Shown in pieces: positions 53,619 to 57,773 of a stretch of DNA of 57,773 nucleotides (positions within the stretch are counted from its first letter, which is position 1; each line of letters opens with the position of its first letter). A model generated the notes under the pieces. That model searched no databases and was not told where the DNA came from. It saw only the letters and a program-made list of their open reading frames with translations. A program made the position numbers and the translations under genes. The stretch spans positions 1 through 57,773 of the forward strand of contig NZ_JHXL01000009.1 in assembly GCF_000687735.1 (NCBI RefSeq). The letters are read 5' to 3'. Source of the DNA: Acholeplasma equifetale ATCC 29724 (GTDB taxonomy: Bacteria > Bacillota_I > Bacilli_A > Acholeplasmatales > Acholeplasmataceae).

Positions 53619-54935
53619 ATGCCATTTACAGTAGCTATTGTTGGACGTCCTAATGTAGGTAAAAGTTCCTTATTTAATCGAATTGTAGGTGACAGAGTCT
53701 CAATAACAGACGATGTTGCTGGTGTAACTAGGGACCGTATTTACGCCCAAGCTGAATGGTTAACTAAAAAGTTTAGTATCATTGACACAGGGGGCATAGA
53801 TATAGGCGATGCCCCTTTTTTAACTCAAATTAGAGAGCAGGCAGAAATTGCTATGGATGAAGCGGATGTCATCGTATTCGTTGTTGATGGTATGTCAGGT
53901 CTTACAGAAAGTGATTATTATATAGCAAAACAACTTTATCGAACTGAAAAACCTGTTATTATCGCAGTTAACAAAATTGATGATTCTGTTCATGCACATA
54001 ACGCTTTTGAATTTTATTCATTAGGATTTGGAGATCCAATTGCAGTTTCCACACATCATGGTATTGGTATTGGTGATTTACTTGATAAAGTATTATCTTT
54101 TATGAAAAATGATCGATATCAAGTGGATCAAACAAGCATTTCATTCTCAATACTTGGAAGGCCAAATGTTGGTAAGTCAAGTTTAGTGAATGCTATTTTA
54201 GGTGAAGAACGAGTAATTGTATCACCTATAGCAGGTACAACAACTGATGCTATTGATACACCATTTACAAAAGATAAAGTTAAATATACCGTTATTGATA
54301 CTGCAGGTATTCGTAAACGCGGTAAAATCTATGAAAATCTTGACAAATATGCATTACTTCGTGCAATGAGTGCACTTGAAAGAAGTGATGTCGCTTTACT
54401 AGTTTTAGATGGTGAAGAAGGTATTGTTGAACAAGATCAACAAGTAGCAGGTTATATCATGGATTATATGCGTGCAGTTGTTATTGTTGTGAATAAGTGG
54501 GACGCAGTTGAAAAAGATTCAAAAACAATGAAAAAATTTGAAGAAAAGATTAGAGCACAATTCAAATTTTTACCTTATGCTCCAATTGTATTCTTATCAG
54601 CTAAAAAGCGTGAACGCGTTCATACATTGTTCCCAGCAATTCAATTAGCATTTGAAAATTATACAAAAGAATTATCAACCAAAATTATTAATGAAACTTT
54701 ACAAGATGCGGTTGCAATGAACCCACCAGCAATCCACAATCGTGGTAAAGCTAACTTCAGTTATGCAACTCAAATAGCTATCAAGCCACCTACGATTGCA
54801 ATTTATGTGAATGATCCGGAATATGTTCATTTTTCATATGAACGTTATTTAAAAAATCAATTTAGAAGTGTTTTTGATTTAACTGGAACACCTTTAAAAT
54901 TACAATTTAGAAAGAAGGATGCATATGAAGATTAG
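53619..54935 (+). CDS. der: Ribosome biogenesis GTPase Der (EngA)
   Basis: Double GTPase for 50S assembly. First G domain: GRPNVGKSSLFN, DTGGI, NKID. Second: GRPNVGKSSLVN, DTAGI, NKWD. A C-terminal KH-like domain ends the 438 residues. GAAGGTTTT precedes the ATG. Confidence 0.97.
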   Translation: MPFTVAIVGRPNVGKSSLFNRIVGDRVSITDDVAGVTRDRIYAQAEWLTKKFSIIDTGGIDIGDAPFLTQIREQAEIAMDEADVIVFVVDGMSGLTESDYYIAKQLYRTEKPVIIAVNKIDDSVHAHNAFEFYSLGFGDPIAVSTHHGIGIGDLLDKVLSFMKNDRYQVDQTSISFSILGRPNVGKSSLVNAILGEERVIVSPIAGTTTDAIDTPFTKDKVKYTVIDTAGIRKRGKIYENLDKYALLRAMSALERSDVALLVLDGEEGIVEQDQQVAGYIMDYMRAVVIVVNKWDAVEKDSKTMKKFEEKIRAQFKFLPYAPIVFLSAKKRERVHTLFPAIQLAFENYTKELSTKIINETLQDAVAMNPPAIHNRGKANFSYATQIAIKPPTIAIYVNDPEYVHFSYERYLKNQFRSVFDLTGTPLKLQFRKKDAYED

Positions 54936-55920
54936 TATTATTGGTGGAGGTTCTTGGGGAACCACACTAGGTCAAGTTTTAGTAGATAATAAGCATGAAG
55001 TTTTAGTTTATGATATTAATCCAAAAGCTGTTGAGTCAATTAATAATAATATTCATCCATTTTTTAACTTGCCGATTGAAAACATTAAGGCAACCAACAG
55101 TTTAGAAGAAGCATTAAATTATTCTGATTTATTAGTTTTAGCAGTACCTACTAAAGTAATGCGTGAAACACTAGTTAAAATCAATGAATTATCTACAAAA
55201 CCACTTTCATTTATCAATGTTTCAAAAGGTATTGAACCTGAAACTTTATTAAGAGTATCAGAAATTGTAGATCAAGTTATAGAATCATCAAAATTAAAAA
55301 ATTATGCAGCATTAACTGGCCCTTCACATGCTGAAGAAGTAATTGAAAGAAAATTAACCGCTTTAACAGCTGCAAGTACAAATTTAGAATTTGCAAAATT
55401 AGTTCAAGAATTATTCAGTAATCAAGATTATTTAAGAATATATACATCAGATGATCTTATTGGTTGTGAAGTTGGTGGTGCAATTAAAAATGCTATTGCT
55501 ATTATTTCAGGTATTATGACTGGTTATGGTTTAGGTGAAAATGCTCGTGCTGCATTAATTACTCGAGGTATATTAGAAATTGTTAGAGTTGTTATTGCAA
55601 TGGGTGGTAAACGTGAAACAGCATTTGGTTTAACAGGTATTGGTGACTTAATTGTCACTGCTTCAAGTTTAAATTCAAGAAACTTTAACGCTGGTTTACG
55701 TATTGGTCAAGGAATACCTGTCGATCAAGTATTAAGTGAATCAAAGATGGTTGTTGAAGGTGTAAGAGCTATTCAAGCAGCTAAAGATTTAGTGAATAAA
55801 ACAGGCATTGAATTACCAATTATTGAAATTGCATACGAAGTTATATTCAATCATATGAGTGTAGAAGATGCAATTAAATCTCTACTTTCTAGAGAATTAA
55901 AGGTAGAAACTATCGAATAA
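54925..55920 (+). CDS. gpsA: Glycerol-3-phosphate dehydrogenase (NAD(P)+)
   Basis: Makes glycerol-3-phosphate for phospholipid synthesis. 331 residues with NAD-binding GGGSWGTTLGQVL, NVSKGIEPETL, GPSHAEEV, the lysine region GGAIKNAIAI and LTGIGDLIVTASS. ATG 54925, after GAAGGATGC, fits the family start better than the ATG two codons earlier. It overlaps der by 11 bases. Confidence 0.96.
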   Translation: MKISIIGGGSWGTTLGQVLVDNKHEVLVYDINPKAVESINNNIHPFFNLPIENIKATNSLEEALNYSDLLVLAVPTKVMRETLVKINELSTKPLSFINVSKGIEPETLLRVSEIVDQVIESSKLKNYAALTGPSHAEEVIERKLTALTAASTNLEFAKLVQELFSNQDYLRIYTSDDLIGCEVGGAIKNAIAIISGIMTGYGLGENARAALITRGILEIVRVVIAMGGKRETAFGLTGIGDLIVTASSLNSRNFNAGLRIGQGIPVDQVLSESKMVVEGVRAIQAAKDLVNKTGIELPIIEIAYEVIFNHMSVEDAIKSLLSRELKVETIE

Positions 55921-55936
55921 ATAATTTTTTTATTGA

Positions 55937-55965
55937 TTGTAATAAGATTTTTTATGTGTTATAAT
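55937..55965 (+). promoter_or_regulatory. hup promoter
   Basis: TTGTAA (55937-55942) and TATAAT (55960-55965) with a 17-base spacer and a TG-like extension before the -10. Confidence 0.75.
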
Positions 55966-55994
55966 CGTTTTATCTAAAGGAGGATAGTTTAATA

Positions 55995-56270
55995 ATGAAC
56001 AAGACAGAATTGATTGCGTTAGTAGCAGATAAAGCTGGTACAACTCAAGTTCAAGCTGAAGCAGTTGTTAATGCTTTTACTGAAGTTGTTTCTGAAACAC
56101 TTGCAAAAAGAGGGGAAAAAGTAGTTGTTACTGGATTTGGTACATTTGAAGTTAGAAACCGTGTAGCCAGAAAAGGTAAAAATCCACGTACAGGTGAAGA
56201 AATTGTTGTTCCTGCACAAAAAACTCCAGCTTTTAGAGCCGGTAAATTATTAAAAGACGCTGTTAAGTAA
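55995..56270 (+). CDS. hup: DNA-binding protein HU
   Basis: A 91-residue nucleoid protein. NKTELIALVADKAG, VTGFGTFEVRNR, ARKGKNPRTGEEI and FRAGKLLKDAVK are diagnostic; the DNA-clamping arm is the RKGKNPRTGE region. AAAGGAGG precedes the ATG. Own promoter and terminator. Confidence 0.98.
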   Translation: MNKTELIALVADKAGTTQVQAEAVVNAFTEVVSETLAKRGEKVVVTGFGTFEVRNRVARKGKNPRTGEEIVVPAQKTPAFRAGKLLKDAVK

Positions 56271-56306
56271 TTTTGCATCTTTGAATATAAATATAATGGA
56301 ATATTT

Positions 56307-56360
56307 AAAGAAACTTATGACTGATTTCTAAATAGTAGATCCATAGGTTTCTTTTTTTTA
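56307..56360 (+). terminator. Terminator after hup
   Basis: Stem AAAGAAACTTATG/CATAGGTTTCTTT (56307-56319 with 56342-56354), 13 bp with one G-T pair, followed by eight T. Confidence 0.82.
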
Positions 56361-56407
56361 TGTTTTTTCAAAATATGAATGATTTCAATAAAAACTAAAA
56401 ATTAAGG

Positions 56408-56413
56408 TATAAT
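56408..56413 (+). promoter_or_regulatory. Probable -10 of the ankyrin gene
   Basis: TATAAT 24 bases before the ATG. Confidence 0.4.
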
Positions 56414-56437
56414 AGACATAAAGAGGGAGGTATTTCA

Positions 56438-57394
56438 ATGGATCTGTTTAAAAGCGCCTTTGAGAATGATATCCAGTTTCTGCAAAGTAATCTAGATTAT
56501 TTAGGAAGAAAAGATGTCAGAGGTAAAACCTTACTTCATTATGCAGTTTTAGGTTCAGCCGTAGATGTTGTTGATTTTTTATTAAGTCAAGAAATTGATA
56601 CAAATATACAAGATCAGTCTGGTGAAACAGCCTTATTTGATTGTGCAAGAAAAGGAAAATTGCTAATTGCCAAAAAACTAATTAGTAAATATGCAAAATT
56701 GGATATCAAAAATAATAAGAATGAAAATGTTTTGCATTTGGCTGCACATAAAGGTGATTTGGATATGGTTAAATTATTTGTTGAAAATGGATGCCCAGTC
56801 AATGAAAGAACCATTGAAGGAAAACTTCCAATTCATTATGCTATTTTAGCAGGACATCGCCATATTGTTGACTATCTTTTAGAAGTATCCGATGTGAGTA
56901 TGTTTACCCTTGATTCAAACCAAAATACCTTTCTACATTATGCAGCTCGTACAACAAATGTTCAAATGATTAAGTATTTTTTAGATGAAAAGTTGGATCC
57001 TAATCAGCTTAACGATAGTTTCGAAACACCTTTATTTTTGGCTGTTCATTTTGGTACAAAAGAAACTGTTAAAATATTATTAGAGTATGGAGCATATATC
57101 GAAATTAAAAATAGAAGATTTGAAACACCCAAAATGATTGCTAAAATACATCAAGCACACGATATTTATGAATTACTAATAAGTGTTGAAGAAAGTCCTA
57201 AATATAAAAAAAGAATTGAAGATCAATTATTAACTGTTTGTGTATTAAACAGAGATTATGATGCATTAAAGAATGCTGTTGAAAAAGGGTATCGATTAAA
57301 AAAAGACCAACTCAATTTAACGGCCTTAGATTATGCAATAAAATATAAATTAACTGTTCATATCAATTTATTAAGAACAATTATCGATCAATAA
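56438..57394 (+). CDS. Ankyrin-repeat protein
   Basis: A 318-residue protein made almost entirely of about seven ankyrin repeats (roughly residues 25-250). Examples of the G-x-T-x-L-H-Y-A core are GKTLLHYAV, GETALFDCA, NVLHLAAHKGD, LPIHYAILAGHRHIV and NTFLHYAAR. There is no signal peptide or membrane helix, so it is cytoplasmic unless exported by another route. GAGGGAGG precedes the ATG. It lies between hup and a repeat/IS region. Its partner is unknown. Confidence 0.88.
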   Translation: MDLFKSAFENDIQFLQSNLDYLGRKDVRGKTLLHYAVLGSAVDVVDFLLSQEIDTNIQDQSGETALFDCARKGKLLIAKKLISKYAKLDIKNNKNENVLHLAAHKGDLDMVKLFVENGCPVNERTIEGKLPIHYAILAGHRHIVDYLLEVSDVSMFTLDSNQNTFLHYAARTTNVQMIKYFLDEKLDPNQLNDSFETPLFLAVHFGTKETVKILLEYGAYIEIKNRRFETPKMIAKIHQAHDIYELLISVEESPKYKKRIEDQLLTVCVLNRDYDALKNAVEKGYRLKKDQLNLTALDYAIKYKLTVHINLLRTIIDQ

Positions 57395-57434
57395 AAAAGC
57401 TATAGTCTGAATTTGAACTATAGCTTTTTATTTT
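57394..57434 (+). terminator. Terminator after the ankyrin gene
   Basis: A perfect 13-bp stem AAAAAGCTATAGT/ACTATAGCTTTTT (57394-57406 with 57417-57429), with T-rich sequence after. Confidence 0.88.
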
Positions 57435-57439
57435 AGGTA

Positions 57440-57506
57440 TATAACATATATGGAGGTTTACGATACCCAATAACTTATTGGGAGGTCTACCTCCATATAT
57501 GTTATA
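57440..57506. repeat. 67-bp nested inverted repeat
   Basis: An 18-bp perfect outer stem TATAACATATATGGAGGT (57440-57457) pairs with 57489-57506. Inside, CCCAATA (57466-57472) pairs with TATTGGG (57476-57482) around a three-base loop. The outer arm is the same unit as the repeats at 189-272. It has no T run and lies after the ankyrin terminator and before the IS left end. Confidence 0.75.
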
Positions 57507-57532
57507 GGTGGATTTTATTGTTTAAAAATAAA

Positions 57533-57584
57533 GGAGCTGTCTTATAATTGTAGTTAGCTGTAACGTAAATTATAAGGAGGCCCC
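57533..57584 (+). mobile_element. Probable left end and leader of an ISL3-type element
   Basis: Sequence from the GGAG at 57533 to the transposase ATG. CTGTAACG at 57558-57565 is the inverted counterpart of CGTTACAG after the other transposase fragment. AAGGAGG just before the ATG is the ribosome site. The precise tip is uncertain. Confidence 0.4.
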
Positions 57585-57773
57585 ATGCATGATAATATTA
57601 TACAACTATTATTCTTAGAATCAATCAAAAATAGAATTGAACATCTTGAAACTCATAGAAAAGATGGAAAATTGATTATTGACATCAGATTAAAAAAAGA
57701 TCATATTCAATGTTTAATATGTCAAGATCAAATGAAGTTTCATAGTTACCGTTTAAAACAAATCCATTATGGC
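57585..57773 (+). CDS. Transposase, ISL3-type, N-terminal fragment (cut by window end)
   Basis: An open frame of 63 codons runs off the window edge. MHDNIIQLLFLES is followed by IDIRLKKDH and a CLICQ pair of cysteines, then FHSYRLKQIHYG. The N-terminal zinc-ribbon-like half followed by H-x-Y-R-x-K-x-I-H is typical of ISL3 transposases. AAGGAGG lies just before the ATG. It is probably the same element as the C-terminal fragment at the window start. Confidence 0.7.
   Translation, partial: MHDNIIQLLFLESIKNRIEHLETHRKDGKLIIDIRLKKDHIQCLICQDQMKFHSYRLKQIHYG

Overview
The window is AT-rich, gene-dense, low-GC Gram-positive DNA. It fits a member of the Acholeplasmataceae (Mollicutes using the standard code) best. 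TGA clearly acts as a stop codon: smpB, mutL, miaA and holA neighbours join through ATGA overlaps and tryptophan is TGG. Gene order is Firmicute-like (cmk-rpsA-der-gpsA-hup, mutS-mutL-miaA, yqeG-yqeH-yqeK-rsfS, comEA-comEC-holA-rpsT, rny-ymdB). Shine-Dalgarno sites are strong (AAAGGAGG type), and no peptidoglycan, flagellar or sporulation genes are present. The genus is an inference. Many starts were moved from the longest possible ORF to the codon that best fits a Shine-Dalgarno site.

Layout. 1-145 is the 3' end of an ISL3-type transposase and 57585-57773 is the 5' end of another; short CCTCC/TATAGG repeats lie beside both. 282-4520 (minus) is a glycine cleavage operon gcvT-gcvH-gcvPA-gcvPB. 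4627-5325 is a metallophosphatase. 5375-6913 (minus) is gpmI. 7014-7978 is an FMN riboswitch, terminator and ribU. 8119-9414 is eno. 9543-14350 holds rnr, smpB, a patatin phospholipase, a PAP2 phosphatase and an acetyltransferase. 14352-19007 is a T-box (Ala, GCU specifier), alaS, ruvX, a DUF1292 gene, a trmR-like methyltransferase and a YgjP-like protease. 19062-21965 is greA, yqeG, yqeH, yqeK and rsfS.

21975-28777 is the main accessory block. It holds a lipoprotein, a 40-residue peptide with a Tyr-Glu-x-Pro type leader, a large secreted protein with InlB-like repeats, an HPr-kinase-like protein fused to an S26-type serine peptidase, and a secreted GHL10 (DUF187) glycosidase-like protein. 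The two large secreted proteins share a domain of roughly 300 residues. Peptide, kinase and peptidase together resemble a minimal peptide-maturation (RiPP-like) system and are the best candidate here for something undescribed.

28833-34979 is comEA, comEC, holA, a DnaQ-like exonuclease, rpsT (minus), pgsA and recA. 35092-38827 is a heterodimeric ABC exporter with one degenerate ATPase site. 38871-42126 is a membrane protein of unknown role (minus), rny and ymdB. 42231-44048 is an unrecognised four-helix membrane protein with two SAP/Rho-N-like motifs. 44073-50649 is mutS, mutL, miaA, aroK, aroQ and efp (an EF-P with Arg32). 50763-56270 is an RsuA-family protein with an altered catalytic motif, cmk, a five-S1-domain protein, der, gpsA and hup. 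56438-57394 is an ankyrin-repeat protein.

Most genes are housekeeping functions in RNA turnover, ribosome assembly, repair and central carbon metabolism. Visible control elements are one FMN riboswitch, one T-box, several hairpin terminators, a perfect palindrome in the gcv promoter and two cre-like sites. I saw no tRNA, rRNA or CRISPR array.
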